Below, piece after piece: positions 1-8,621 of a stretch of 22,097 bases of DNA. The translations under genes were made by a program, and so were the position numbers. Source of the DNA: a virus. Location of the stretch: the IMG/VR virus record IMGVR_UViG_3300018421_000250, positions 1-22,097 of that record; one strand, 5' to 3'. The notes under the pieces are model-generated. The model worked only from the letters and a program-made list of their open reading frames with translations, was not told the origin of the DNA and made no database searches. Position 1 is the first letter of the stretch. Every line of letters starts with the position of its first letter.

Positions 1-817
1 AAAGACTCGCGCCCTCAAGGCAGAGTACACCACTGAGTTGGCTCAGGATCTCAAGGCTGTTCACGGTCTTGACGCTGAGACTGAACTCGCCAACATTCTC
101 AGCACTGAGATTCTTGCTGAGATTAACCGCGAGGTTGTTCGCACCATCTATCGCAACGCCAAGTTGGGCGCACAGCAGAGCGACCTTTACTACAAGGGTG
201 GTTCGACCGCTGGTGCTGGTGGTCTATCTGGTGGTGGTGTAACTGGTCTTGGTGGTGTCTATGACATCCAACTTGACTCTGATGGTCGTTGGTCAGCAGA
301 GCGTTTCCGTGGTCTCGTCTATCAGATCGAGCGTGAGGCAAACGTCATTGCTAAGGAAACTCGTCGCGGTAAGGGTAACATCGTCATCTGCACCTCAGAT
401 GTCGCTTCTGCTCTCGCCATGTCTGGCTTCCTCAACCTAACTCCAACTCCATCGGTTCCCGGTTATGCCGATGACACTCAGAACACCTTCGTTGGTAGCC
501 TAAACGGCAACATCAAGGTCTACATTGATCCTTATTCGGTCAGTGGTTCTGACTACATCTGCGTTGGTTACAGAGGTAACAGCCCATATGACGCTGGTAT
601 GTTCTACTGCCCATACGTTCCACTACAGATGGTTCGTGCAGTTGGTGAGAACACCTTCCAGCCCAAGATTGGCTTCAAGACTCGTTACGGTCTTGTCAAC
701 AACCCATTCGTTTCTGGTGATTCAGTAGACCGTTCTGATCCATCAGCAACCAATTCTATCAGAAACAATCAGTACTATCGAATCTTCCGTGTCGATTCGA
801 TTCACGGTTCTGTCTGA
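1..817 (+). CDS. 23: Major capsid protein gp23, C-terminal half (5' end outside window)
   Basis: This gene encodes the subunit that forms the hexamers of the T4-like capsid shell. The window enters it in frame at base 2, and 271 residues plus the TGA stop are visible. T4 gp23 is about 520 residues, so roughly half is present. Recognition rests on the segment with AVHGLDAETELANILSTEI and EINREVVRTIY, and on the C-terminal blocks YCPYVPLQMVRA and FQPKIGFKTRYGLV, which are hallmarks of gp23 in marine T4-like phages. A glycine-rich stretch (GGSTAGAGGLSGGG) lies near visible residue 65. Codons often end in C and the DNA is richer in G+C than the fibre gene that follows, as expected for a very highly expressed protein. 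A strong hairpin terminator lies just after the stop. Confidence 0.95.
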   Translation, partial: KTRALKAEYTTELAQDLKAVHGLDAETELANILSTEILAEINREVVRTIYRNAKLGAQQSDLYYKGGSTAGAGGLSGGGVTGLGGVYDIQLDSDGRWSAERFRGLVYQIEREANVIAKETRRGKGNIVICTSDVASALAMSGFLNLTPTPSVPGYADDTQNTFVGSLNGNIKVYIDPYSVSGSDYICVGYRGNSPYDAGMFYCPYVPLQMVRAVGENTFQPKIGFKTRYGLVNNPFVSGDSVDRSDPSATNSIRNNQYYRIFRVDSIHGSV

Positions 818-840
818 TAAGTAACACACAACACGGCTTG

Positions 841-875
841 AGACGGGAAGAGGGAAACCTCTTCCCGTCTTTTTT
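841..875 (+). terminator. Intrinsic terminator after gp23
   Basis: The arms at 841-853 and 858-870 are perfect 13-bp complements and enclose a GAAA tetraloop. A run of T follows at 870-875. It lies 23 bases after the capsid stop codon, so it should end the abundant capsid transcript before the giant fibre gene. Confidence 0.93.
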
Positions 876-900
876 ATACATAATAAGTAACCATAGGAGA
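875..900 (+). promoter_or_regulatory. Candidate late promoter and ribosome binding site of the giant fibre gene
   Basis: TATACATA at 875-882 differs at one base from the T4 late promoter box TATAAATA, which gp55-loaded RNA polymerase recognises. It lies immediately after the gp23 terminator and about 26 bases before the start of a structural gene, where a late promoter is expected. An AGGAGA ribosome binding site at 895-900 stands 8 bases before the ATG at 909. The box is short and partly shares the terminator T-run, so the promoter call is tentative. The ribosome binding site is convincing. Confidence 0.45.
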
Positions 901-908
901 AAGTAAGT

Positions 909-3900
909 ATGTCAAATGCATGGACTAATATATTTGATCTGTTGGATGAAAATTCTCAGATAATGTATGTTTCTAATGATGGTAATGATGGCACTGCTCA
1001 AATATATTCTAAGTCCGACTCTGAGATTGGAACTTCCCCTGAGTTTCCTACAGGAACAATCTATCCTTATGAAACATGGGAAGCAGCATATGCAAACATT
1101 AGACCAAACAAAAAAGACTGTGTTCTTTTTGCCAGAGGAAATACGTTTGAACTAAGAAATGGACTATTTACTCACGGTGGAAACTTTATTCCTACGCACG
1201 GACCAACTGCTGACCCACTTTCAACAATAATTGGATCATATGGTTTAACTGCAAATGATCGACCACTTATTACGACTCCGATATATCAAACACTTTCCCT
1301 TACTGGTGGTGTTGGTGATTTTAGTGTTGGTGAATATGTGGAAGGCTACCAATTGGGCGGGAATACAGCAGATGCTCCCGGCGGAACATTTTCTGCTTTA
1401 GTTGAATCTTGGAATTCTACGAGCAAACAACTAGTTGTAGTGGGTCTTACTGATTACCAGCAATTTGGCTTGAGTGGTGATTCTGATTTTTGGGGAGCCA
1501 CCATCACAGGACTTTCTTCTGGAACAGAGTATATAATTAATACAGACCCAGAGGTCTATGAAAAAGAAGAAGAACTAAGACCTCGCGCCCAACCAATCAT
1601 ATCCATTACAGGTCTTAAAGACACTTATCAAAATGCTTGTTTGGGTTTGTTTTCTCTTAACATAAAGACAGCAGGAACAGATGATCGTACTGCGAGTTGT
1701 ATTGCTATAAATGGAGCAAAAAATATTTATATCGAAGATTGTTTTCTTCGAGGTGGTATTGAAGTTGAAACATATTCTCATGGGAATCAGGGATATATTT
1801 CTTATCCCGGTAATATTCACATTTATAGATCAATAATTGTAGATGCATCTAGAAGAAGAGGAGGACACCACCAAGGATTGTTCTTGTCTGGTGTTGTTGG
1901 TGTTACTCTCGAAGAATGCGTCATGGACAGAAATGGTTATGCTGAAAATCCCATAGATCCAAGCACATGGTCTCAGCCACTAAAAACTGTAAATAATAGT
2001 GCTACAAATGCCGTAGAAACCGGCACTGGTGTTCAGCCCCATAGAACATGGTTCAGCAGAAACATCTATGCGTCTAGTTACAAAAACCTAAACCTCAAAG
2101 GAAACATTCTATCTAGAAGTGCATCTTCTCACCAAATGAGAAACGGTGGTGTTGCTGAAAGAAATGCATTTTTATGGAATGATTCTGCTCTTGCTCCAGC
2201 CATTCTATCAGCAAGAGAATGGGCTTCTGGAATTAACCTTGATAGAAACTTGGTTATGCACGAAGATCACCTTTTAGCAGCAGCCTTGGCTTCCGGTGGT
2301 ATGCAACCTGCTCTTGGTGGGGGCAATCAATTAATTGCAACTGAAAATATATTTTCAGGATTTATAAGACCAACGAGAGGATTGCTTTCATTTACTTCAT
2401 TCGGTGACTATGACATTACAAGTAGAGCATTAACAACATCACTCATAGGAAACAATAAGTTTTATCACCAACTTCCTGTTGGTGTTCCTATGGGAAGTGA
2501 TGCTCCATCTCTTTCGTTCAATACAGGTTTGACTGGAATAGAAGACTCATTATTCATCGGTGACTACATTTCATCCTCAAACGCAGACCTACAAAAGAAC
2601 GGAAATAAGAAATATGCATACGTCACTGGAATTTCTCATGGATCTGTTGCAGGAACTACAATTGAAATTGCTGCTGGTGGGTTTGGTCTAACTCCCGGAT
2701 ACACCAATGCAGATGATTTTTATCTTTTCAGTCACGGCGGCAGTACATCGGAAGAAATAACTCTACCGTCAGAAGAGGGAGAAAGAGCAACAGTAAACAA
2801 CAACGTATTTTTGACATACGACGAAGGCACGGTAATAAGTTTTAGATCAGTAAATCCAGATAGCAATTGGAATAATGGTATCAAATCATATGTTGGTTCT
2901 GGCAATGTTGTGGCTAGAATAGACAATACAAAAGCAAAACCACTTGCATTTGTAACCAGCGAAGACGCTAACTCTGAAACAGGAAATCTTCCTCCCACAA
3001 CATGGAGTTATGGAAGCAACTTCTTCAACCAATCTGAATATGGAGATTCACAACAGACTCCAGCAGGAACAAGAGAATTTAATAGTCTTGCTGAATTTCA
3101 AGTGGAAGGCTGGGAACCCAATTCAATAGAATATTCAGACATAACAACTTTAGGTACAACTTTAGGTTGGGAAACAACACAAGATGCCCAAGGAAGATAT
3201 AGTTGGGATAAAGATATTGTTTCTTATATGGAATCAATTGATGGTTCTTATGTTGTAGATGAAAATGTTACCGTTGACGATGGTGTTCCCACAGAAAACA
3301 AAAGAGTTGGTGCAATAAAAGTTTGGGAACTTCTTGCTGGTGTCGGCGGAGGAATCACACAATGCAACGTAGACGATCCTTTGTCCGAAGCAGACGCAAA
3401 ACTAACCGCACGAAGGTATCATGCATTTTTAACCTTCATAGAACGAGCCAGACAAAATAACCGATACAACTGGGACGAAAATTATACAGCAGACCGTCTA
3501 AATGACTACATGCGTTCCGGTCTTTCTATGGAGGCTGTTTCTGATACAGAATTTACTGCAATACAACCAGAACCACTTTTAATAGTTGGCGATTATGGTT
3601 TTAGTGGAGACTACGAGGGGGGTCCATATGCAGGTGAAACTGGTGCCACGGGAGCCACTGGAGCCACTGGAGCCACTGGAGCCACAGGAGCAACGGGTGC
3701 AACTGGTGCTACAGGAGAAACTGGTGCAAACGAAGAACAAGAAGGAAATGAAATAATGAGTTACGATTCAAACGGTTTCACAATATTAACACCTGCTTCT
3801 GATAGCAGATTGATGTATGTTTCCGCAGATGGCAATGACACAGAAGCCGCTGCTGTAAACAACGGAAAAGGATACTACCTGCCGAGCGATTCCGAAATCG

Positions 3901-6900
3901 GCTCCGATCCGACTAATCCAGTTGGTCCAATTGTTGCTTATGCAACTCACTTTGAAGCAGCAAAACGAGTTCGTTTATCAAGATCAACTGGAGAAGATGA
4001 AAATGGATTTCCTGTCTATGGATCAACCGACGAAGTAGGATACCCCGATTGGGTTCTGTTGCGCCGCGGCGACTCCTTTCTTGAAGATCCCATATTGCAG
4101 CATCCGAACAGCGGAAGAACTGCATCGTTCTCTCTTGGTCGACTTCTTGCCGGTTCGGGTGAACCAGTTACTGGTTGGAATGAAGAGAAACAACGCCTCT
4201 GGTACACCTGCGGTCCATGGCGAGGACGAAGCGTTTCCGAACCTGCCGTCGTCACAGCGTGGGGAAATACTGCTGACGCTAGACCTATCTTAAGCGGTTT
4301 TTCCATCTGTGGTGCAGGTCGGCATCTTCGAATAGTGTCCATTGATCTTGGAAATAACAATATGGGTTGGGGATGGGGCAACATAACCAACCATTCTGCC
4401 AAGGATATTCTCGTCGAAGACGTTAGGATGAAATCTTTAGGCGCGGTTAACAAATATGTTGCTCCCCAATTTCCATCCGAACCCGGTCTGTTAATCCGGC
4501 GGAATGTCATCTACGGCAACTTCAATCCCGATGGTCACAATCAGGGGTTCTTCCTCTACTCTCCTGAAACACATATAACAATTGAGGAAAACGTCTTCGA
4601 CAAGAACGGATTCAAGGAAGATCCCAACGAGCCGACGACATGGACACGCGGTATCGGAACGACCGACCCTCGACCGGTCGGACAAGGTGTGCAGCCCCAA
4701 CGGACCTACTTCGACCGGAATATGTACCTTTCCAATTACAAAAACTTAAAGGTCCGGGGCAACATCGTTGCAAGGGGTGGTGGTGGTTCGAGTCTACAGA
4801 TGCGTTGTGGTGGATTGTGCGAACGTAATCTGTTCCTGTTTTGCCAACAATCAGTGGGTGCTGGACACCCACAGAGTGACCAGAACCGATGGACCGACTT
4901 TCTGTTCAAACACAACATGATGCTTCACGACGACCTCTTTTTGCCGACGGGTGGGTGGGGGATAGGAATGTCAGCGAATGGAATAAACAGTTCGATAGTT
5001 ATAGATGACAATATTTGTGCCCACTTTCATAGGTATACAAATGGTGGTGGAATAGGTAATAGGAGTTTTGGTATTGGACCAAAAACGGTCGACATTTATA
5101 ATTCAGCGGGTGCGCTATATTATGGTATTTTGCAAAATAATGTTGCTGACCATCGCTATGGTGCCGGCGGCGTAGTATTAACCCTTGCGAATTATGAAGG
5201 ACTTGGTTACGATGGTTATGATCCAACCACGGGCGTAACAAATGCAGACGGAGCAATAATCTATAACCTTTTTGCTGGAGGAAATCAAATATCCTGCATA
5301 GTAGATTTTGATCTGTATGGTAATCAAACCGAATCTGTGTTTGTTAGTAGTTATAGAGATACACCAAACGAAAATATTGATTTTGGAAACAGTGTTGGAA
5401 ATTTATACCATGCAGATTTTCAAAATTCATACGGTGATCCGCCAACATTCAAACCTAACAATTTAGGTGTTGGTGTTGCGGTAAGCGACTTCAACTCTCA
5501 TAGAGAACAAGGCTATGATAGTGCGTCCACATTTGTAGAAAATAACTTTGAAGAGTTCAAAACACTTGCTGGTTGGACTTCTCCAGACAGAGACATCGTT
5601 TCCTACATGGAAGAAATTGATCCTGCTTATATAGTTGATGAAGATGTTTATGTTGATTACACCACAACCGGAACCAAACAAAATCCCCGACAAAAAGTAT
5701 GGGAGGTGCTGGACGAGGGAAGCGGCGATCCCGCCAAGGAGGCGTGGGCAAAACAGTGTGCTAGACGCTATCACGCTGCTTTAACTTTTCTAGAAAGATG
5801 CAGAAACAGAAGAAAATACAATTGGGACAATAATTATACAGCAGATGCCGTTAATAATTACATCAGAGAAGGATATGGAAAAGACTCTGTAGGTGGAACA
5901 TACGATGATAGATCAGTTGAATATAGAGTTCAGGATTACATCACCGAATGTTCCCTGCTACAAGTCGGCAATCCTCCAAGAACACCTATAGCACATGAAG
6001 GAGGAATTGGCTCTTTTGGTGTTGCATTAAGTATAACCGGATGTACTGCATGGTCTGCGTCTTGTGTAGAAGACTGGGTAACGATAACGGAAGGTGACGT
6101 AACCAACACCGGTGAAGGTACTGTAGTTTTTTCTGTAGAGCCACATACAGCAAATACCGGCAGAACAGCAGAAATTTCAATTAGTCCACACGGTATTACA
6201 CACACCATCATTCAAATAGGTGTAGGGGAAAAATGTTTTTACTCAGTAGGGGATAGAACATTTAAAAATCATATAGAACGTATCAACAAAAGAGTGAAAC
6301 TAGTGACAGTTCACCCCAATGTTGGGTGGACAGCAGGCACAGATGGCAGTTCATGGTTAACATTGCATACAACATCTGGAACCGGGGATGGTCTCATATA
6401 TTTTAGCCTAGAAGAAAATAAAACCACAGAAAACAGATTAGCAGAGATATACATAGGTCCAGAAGAAACTAGTCAGATTACATCCACCATTATTCAATAT
6501 GGAAATCCTGATGCGGAGTTTTGTTATGTTTCTTCTATAGATCCAATAACAAGAGAATTATCAGACTTTAATACAGACACTGGTTTAACATTCGGTGTTT
6601 CTATGGAAGAGGGAAATACTTGTGAGTGGTCAGCATCCACAAACAGCAATTTTATAACAATCACGAATTCTACTGGAGTTGATAATGATACGGTGGTATA
6701 TAATATAGATGAAAATATAACAGACACTGGTAGAACCGGTGAAATATCTATCGGAGGATTAACCCATTCTGTTTATCAACCGGGAAATCCTGATGTGCCT
6801 TTAGAATGCTCTGCTTCCTCTATAGATCCAATAACAACAGAATTATCAGACTTTAATGCAGACACTGGTTTACAGTTCGATTTTTCTCTAACTGATAATG

Positions 6901-8621
6901 CCTGTGAATGGACAGCCTACACAAACAGTAATTTTATAACCATCAAAAATTCATCTGGAACTGGTAGTGGTGCTGTTAATTATAAAATATCTGAAAATAT
7001 AACAGACACTGGTAGAACAGGTGAAATATCCATCGGAGGATTAACCCATTCTGTTTATCAACCGGGAAATCCTGATGCTGGGTCAGTTGATTATTGTGAT
7101 GCTTATTCTATAGAACCAACAATAGAAACATTATTGACCCCTACTCTAGAAAGTGATTTACAATTCAATGTCTATATGAGCAACATCAATATTATAGATC
7201 CCATTGGAGACAGTTGTAACTGGTTAGCAACTACAAACAGCAATTTTATAACAATCACGAATTCTACTGGAGTTGGTGATGGTACGGTGGTATATAATAT
7301 AGATGAAAATACAGCAGACACTGGTAGAACCGGTGAAATATCCATCGGAGGATTAACTCATTCTGTTTATCAACCTGCATCTTTTATCTCTCAAGAATGT
7401 TTCTTTGATGGTATAGATTCCGAAAAACAAAATTTAAACTATACTGCATCAACTGGAATAACATTTTATGTTGAGATGAATACTGAAGATTGTGGATGGA
7501 CAGCATCTACAAGCAATGAGTTTATAACAATCACAACTGCATCTGGAAATGGTAGTGGTAATGTAGTATATGGTGTGGACCAAAACAACACACAAGAAAT
7601 AAGAACAGGTGAAATATCAATTGGAGGATTAACTCATTCTATTAGACAAGGAATTGTATTTGGTTTAACTCAATCTTCCAGTGATCTTTTTGATAAAGAA
7701 GTCAAAGTCGCGTCAACATATACAACGACAGAAAAACTATCTAGTAATCTAGTGGTATTGTTTGATCCTCTTCCCAGCGAAGCAATGAATGAATCACTAA
7801 GAAACAGAGGGTTTCATCAATATATGATCATCTATGGATCATCAGATCCAAACCACAAGACAGGAACTATAGATGATACCAGAGTAATTGATTTCATCAG
7901 AGAAAAGTACGGAGACAATCCTACTGGTTATGGTGTTCTTGATTTTGAAACTCCTTACTTTTCAAACATTCTAAACCAAGATATTGGTTCCGATGACTTC
8001 AATCAATCTAAACAAGAATTGATTAGTTTAATACAAAGCGTAAAAACAGAATTTCCAAATGTTTCTTGGACACTATACGGATTTCCTGTGTTAAAACAAT
8101 GGCCTGAAAACAATTCTTGGTACAACCTAACACCGCGAGATAGAGAAAACATACTGGAAGATTCACTCGAAAGAAACAGCGATATAATGTCCAATATGGA
8201 TTGGCTTGCACCCAGCGTATACGACCATTATGACGACGAAGTACACAATCACACTGCCGGATTTTTAGAAGGAGAACGCTTATATAGATTCTATGCAGTG
8301 GAATTGTGTAGAAGATTTAACTCCACTTTTTCTCCAAGTTCTCCAAAACCAATTTATCCCTTTGTAAGTCCTATGTTTTGGAATACGGGCAATGTAGAGT
8401 ATAATATGAAGAAAATAGATTCTGAAGAATTTGTTAGAGATCAAATTCAAGGTCTTTTAGACAATAACGTGGATGGAATTGCATTTTGGACTGGTTTAAA
8501 ATATTGGGTAAGAATTGCAACTAGCAATGAAGACTATGGAACTCCCCAACAAGAAGCAAGAAACGCTTTCACAAAAGATTACTTTGATGGAACGGAACCA
8601 AACTGGCAAGGAAACATATAA
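909..8621 (+). CDS. Giant multidomain tail fibre / adhesin-like protein (2570 aa)
   Basis: This is a very large structural or receptor-binding protein, probably at the tail fibre or baseplate periphery. Residues 1 to about 872 form a module with repetitive short-strand sequence typical of right-handed beta-helix (pectate-lyase-like) proteins. Residues 909-941 are collagen-like Gly-X-Y triplets. Residues 950 to about 1657 are a second, diverged copy of the first module: both have an LMYVS or IMYVS strand, SDSEIG, GVQPxRTxFxRN, YKNLxxxGNI, DIVSYME, ARRYHA and NYTAD. Residues 1677 to about 2252 hold six BACON-like Ig-type repeats. Residues 2252-2570 are a barrel-like domain shared with the protein encoded at 9322-10617. 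There is no signal peptide. Start 909 has a good ribosome binding site. The stop overlaps the next start (TAATG). The fibre role is inferred from architecture and position; exact receptor and enzymatic activity are unknown. Confidence 0.8.
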   Translation: MSNAWTNIFDLLDENSQIMYVSNDGNDGTAQIYSKSDSEIGTSPEFPTGTIYPYETWEAAYANIRPNKKDCVLFARGNTFELRNGLFTHGGNFIPTHGPTADPLSTIIGSYGLTANDRPLITTPIYQTLSLTGGVGDFSVGEYVEGYQLGGNTADAPGGTFSALVESWNSTSKQLVVVGLTDYQQFGLSGDSDFWGATITGLSSGTEYIINTDPEVYEKEEELRPRAQPIISITGLKDTYQNACLGLFSLNIKTAGTDDRTASCIAINGAKNIYIEDCFLRGGIEVETYSHGNQGYISYPGNIHIYRSIIVDASRRRGGHHQGLFLSGVVGVTLEECVMDRNGYAENPIDPSTWSQPLKTVNNSATNAVETGTGVQPHRTWFSRNIYASSYKNLNLKGNILSRSASSHQMRNGGVAERNAFLWNDSALAPAILSAREWASGINLDRNLVMHEDHLLAAALASGGMQPALGGGNQLIATENIFSGFIRPTRGLLSFTSFGDYDITSRALTTSLIGNNKFYHQLPVGVPMGSDAPSLSFNTGLTGIEDSLFIGDYISSSNADLQKNGNKKYAYVTGISHGSVAGTTIEIAAGGFGLTPGYTNADDFYLFSHGGSTSEEITLPSEEGERATVNNNVFLTYDEGTVISFRSVNPDSNWNNGIKSYVGSGNVVARIDNTKAKPLAFVTSEDANSETGNLPPTTWSYGSNFFNQSEYGDSQQTPAGTREFNSLAEFQVEGWEPNSIEYSDITTLGTTLGWETTQDAQGRYSWDKDIVSYMESIDGSYVVDENVTVDDGVPTENKRVGAIKVWELLAGVGGGITQCNVDDPLSEADAKLTARRYHAFLTFIERARQNNRYNWDENYTADRLNDYMRSGLSMEAVSDTEFTAIQPEPLLIVGDYGFSGDYEGGPYAGETGATGATGATGATGATGATGATGATGETGANEEQEGNEIMSYDSNGFTILTPASDSRLMYVSADGNDTEAAAVNNGKGYYLPSDSEIGSDPTNPVGPIVAYATHFEAAKRVRLSRSTGEDENGFPVYGSTDEVGYPDWVLLRRGDSFLEDPILQHPNSGRTASFSLGRLLAGSGEPVTGWNEEKQRLWYTCGPWRGRSVSEPAVVTAWGNTADARPILSGFSICGAGRHLRIVSIDLGNNNMGWGWGNITNHSAKDILVEDVRMKSLGAVNKYVAPQFPSEPGLLIRRNVIYGNFNPDGHNQGFFLYSPETHITIEENVFDKNGFKEDPNEPTTWTRGIGTTDPRPVGQGVQPQRTYFDRNMYLSNYKNLKVRGNIVARGGGGSSLQMRCGGLCERNLFLFCQQSVGAGHPQSDQNRWTDFLFKHNMMLHDDLFLPTGGWGIGMSANGINSSIVIDDNICAHFHRYTNGGGIGNRSFGIGPKTVDIYNSAGALYYGILQNNVADHRYGAGGVVLTLANYEGLGYDGYDPTTGVTNADGAIIYNLFAGGNQISCIVDFDLYGNQTESVFVSSYRDTPNENIDFGNSVGNLYHADFQNSYGDPPTFKPNNLGVGVAVSDFNSHREQGYDSASTFVENNFEEFKTLAGWTSPDRDIVSYMEEIDPAYIVDEDVYVDYTTTGTKQNPRQKVWEVLDEGSGDPAKEAWAKQCARRYHAALTFLERCRNRRKYNWDNNYTADAVNNYIREGYGKDSVGGTYDDRSVEYRVQDYITECSLLQVGNPPRTPIAHEGGIGSFGVALSITGCTAWSASCVEDWVTITEGDVTNTGEGTVVFSVEPHTANTGRTAEISISPHGITHTIIQIGVGEKCFYSVGDRTFKNHIERINKRVKLVTVHPNVGWTAGTDGSSWLTLHTTSGTGDGLIYFSLEENKTTENRLAEIYIGPEETSQITSTIIQYGNPDAEFCYVSSIDPITRELSDFNTDTGLTFGVSMEEGNTCEWSASTNSNFITITNSTGVDNDTVVYNIDENITDTGRTGEISIGGLTHSVYQPGNPDVPLECSASSIDPITTELSDFNADTGLQFDFSLTDNACEWTAYTNSNFITIKNSSGTGSGAVNYKISENITDTGRTGEISIGGLTHSVYQPGNPDAGSVDYCDAYSIEPTIETLLTPTLESDLQFNVYMSNINIIDPIGDSCNWLATTNSNFITITNSTGVGDGTVVYNIDENTADTGRTGEISIGGLTHSVYQPASFISQECFFDGIDSEKQNLNYTASTGITFYVEMNTEDCGWTASTSNEFITITTASGNGSGNVVYGVDQNNTQEIRTGEISIGGLTHSIRQGIVFGLTQSSSDLFDKEVKVASTYTTTEKLSSNLVVLFDPLPSEAMNESLRNRGFHQYMIIYGSSDPNHKTGTIDDTRVIDFIREKYGDNPTGYGVLDFETPYFSNILNQDIGSDDFNQSKQELISLIQSVKTEFPNVSWTLYGFPVLKQWPENNSWYNLTPRDRENILEDSLERNSDIMSNMDWLAPSVYDHYDDEVHNHTAGFLEGERLYRFYAVELCRRFNSTFSPSSPKPIYPFVSPMFWNTGNVEYNMKKIDSEEFVRDQIQGLLDNNVDGIAFWTGLKYWVRIATSNEDYGTPQQEARNAFTKDYFDGTEPNWQGNI
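3633..3731 (+). repeat. Collagen-like Gly-X-Y repeat within the giant fibre gene
   Basis: Eleven consecutive Gly-X-Y triplets are encoded: GET, eight GAT, GET and GAN. In the DNA this is a 9-base tandem repeat (GGAGCCACT and close variants). Such stretches in phage fibres usually form a trimeric collagen-like stalk. Here it links the two beta-helix modules, at residues 909-941. Confidence 0.9.
3742..3758 (+). promoter_or_regulatory. Internal ribosome-binding-site-like sequence and in-frame ATG at the module 2 boundary
   Basis: AAGGAA at 3742-3747 is followed after 8 bases by an in-frame ATG at 3756. That ATG encodes the methionine that begins the second beta-helix module (MSYDSNG). The context resembles the initiation sites at 8608-8623 and 9310-9324. 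It may be a remnant of an ancestral separate gene or an active internal start giving a 1621-residue product. No direct evidence of use is available. Confidence 0.45.
4021..4980 (+). other. GC-rich, codon-atypical island inside the giant fibre gene
   Basis: Within the second beta-helix module, G+C rises sharply: 65% over 4621-4680 and 63% over 4201-4260. It falls abruptly to 32% over 4981-5040. GC-ending codons such as CGG, GCG, CCG and ACG are frequent here and rare on both sides. A small second patch occurs at 5701-5760 (67%). The pattern suggests that the core of this module was acquired from another genome by recombination within the gene. Confidence 0.7.
6639..6795 (+). repeat. Near-identical DNA repeat copy 1 (BACON-like unit 3)
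   Basis: The stretch encoding NSNFITITNSTGV through GRTGEISIGGLTHSVYQ is repeated almost base for base at 7001-7075 (second half only) and 7231-7375. Such identity inside diverged repeats points to recent duplication or gene conversion among units 3 to 5. Confidence 0.85.
7001..7075 (+). repeat. Near-identical DNA repeat copy 2 (BACON-like unit 4)
   Basis: This copy encodes ITDTGRTGEISIGGLTHSVY and the linker GNPD. It matches the end of unit 3 with only scattered base changes, and also ends in the CCGGGAAATCCTGATG linker. Confidence 0.85.
7231..7375 (+). repeat. Near-identical DNA repeat copy 3 (BACON-like unit 5)
   Basis: The first half matches 6639-6680 almost exactly, and the second half matches both other copies. 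The GNPD linker is lost here and replaced by an unrelated linker. Confidence 0.85.
7662..8618 (+). other. C-terminal barrel-like domain of the giant fibre protein (possible glycoside hydrolase)
   Basis: Residues 2252-2570 align along their length with residues of the separate protein at 9322-10617. Shared blocks include YGDNP/YGDKE, GYGxLD[FY]E, EFPxxxWTxYGxPxLKxW, DWLxPSxYxxYDxxVH and GxAxWxxxxYxxR. A D-x-E pair lies at D2345 and E2347. The order of these blocks (acidic pair on a strand, W-x-x-YGFP strand, W-x-x-PSxY strand) recalls the TIM-barrel hyaluronidase-like (GH56) family. This assignment is by eye and uncertain; the paralogy between the two proteins is clear. Confidence 0.55.

Larger units (their letters stand above)
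5937..7662 (+). repeat. Six tandem BACON-like domains in the giant fibre protein
   Basis: Six units of about 95 residues run from residue 1677 to about 2252. They start near 5937, 6222, 6519, 6804, 7095 and 7398. Each has a W-x-A strand (WSAS, WTAG, WTAY, WLAT, WTAS), then a Ser/Asn and F/W-[IVL]-T segment, a Gly-rich turn, a strand ending in xENxT or similar, R-[TL]-[GA]-E-I, and a closing Gln in most units. This is the signature of BACON-type Ig-like domains, generally thought to bind carbohydrate or mucin. Units 3 to 6 are most alike, and most carry a Cys at the unit start and another just before the W-x-A strand. Confidence 0.72.

Noticed and set aside
2811-2838. Promoter inside the giant fibre gene (TTGACA, 16 bases, TAATAA)
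   Set aside because: The -10 box is weak, and no gene start follows nearby.
3633-3731. CRISPR-like or regulatory tandem array
   Set aside because: The 9-base period is in frame and encodes Gly-X-Y triplets, with no spacers, so it is a collagen-like protein repeat.
4016-4510. A 164-codon open frame on the minus strand
   Set aside because: It lies wholly inside the GC-rich part of the giant fibre gene, where stop codons are rare on both strands. The protein has no recognisable features, and the plus-strand frame is clearly coding.
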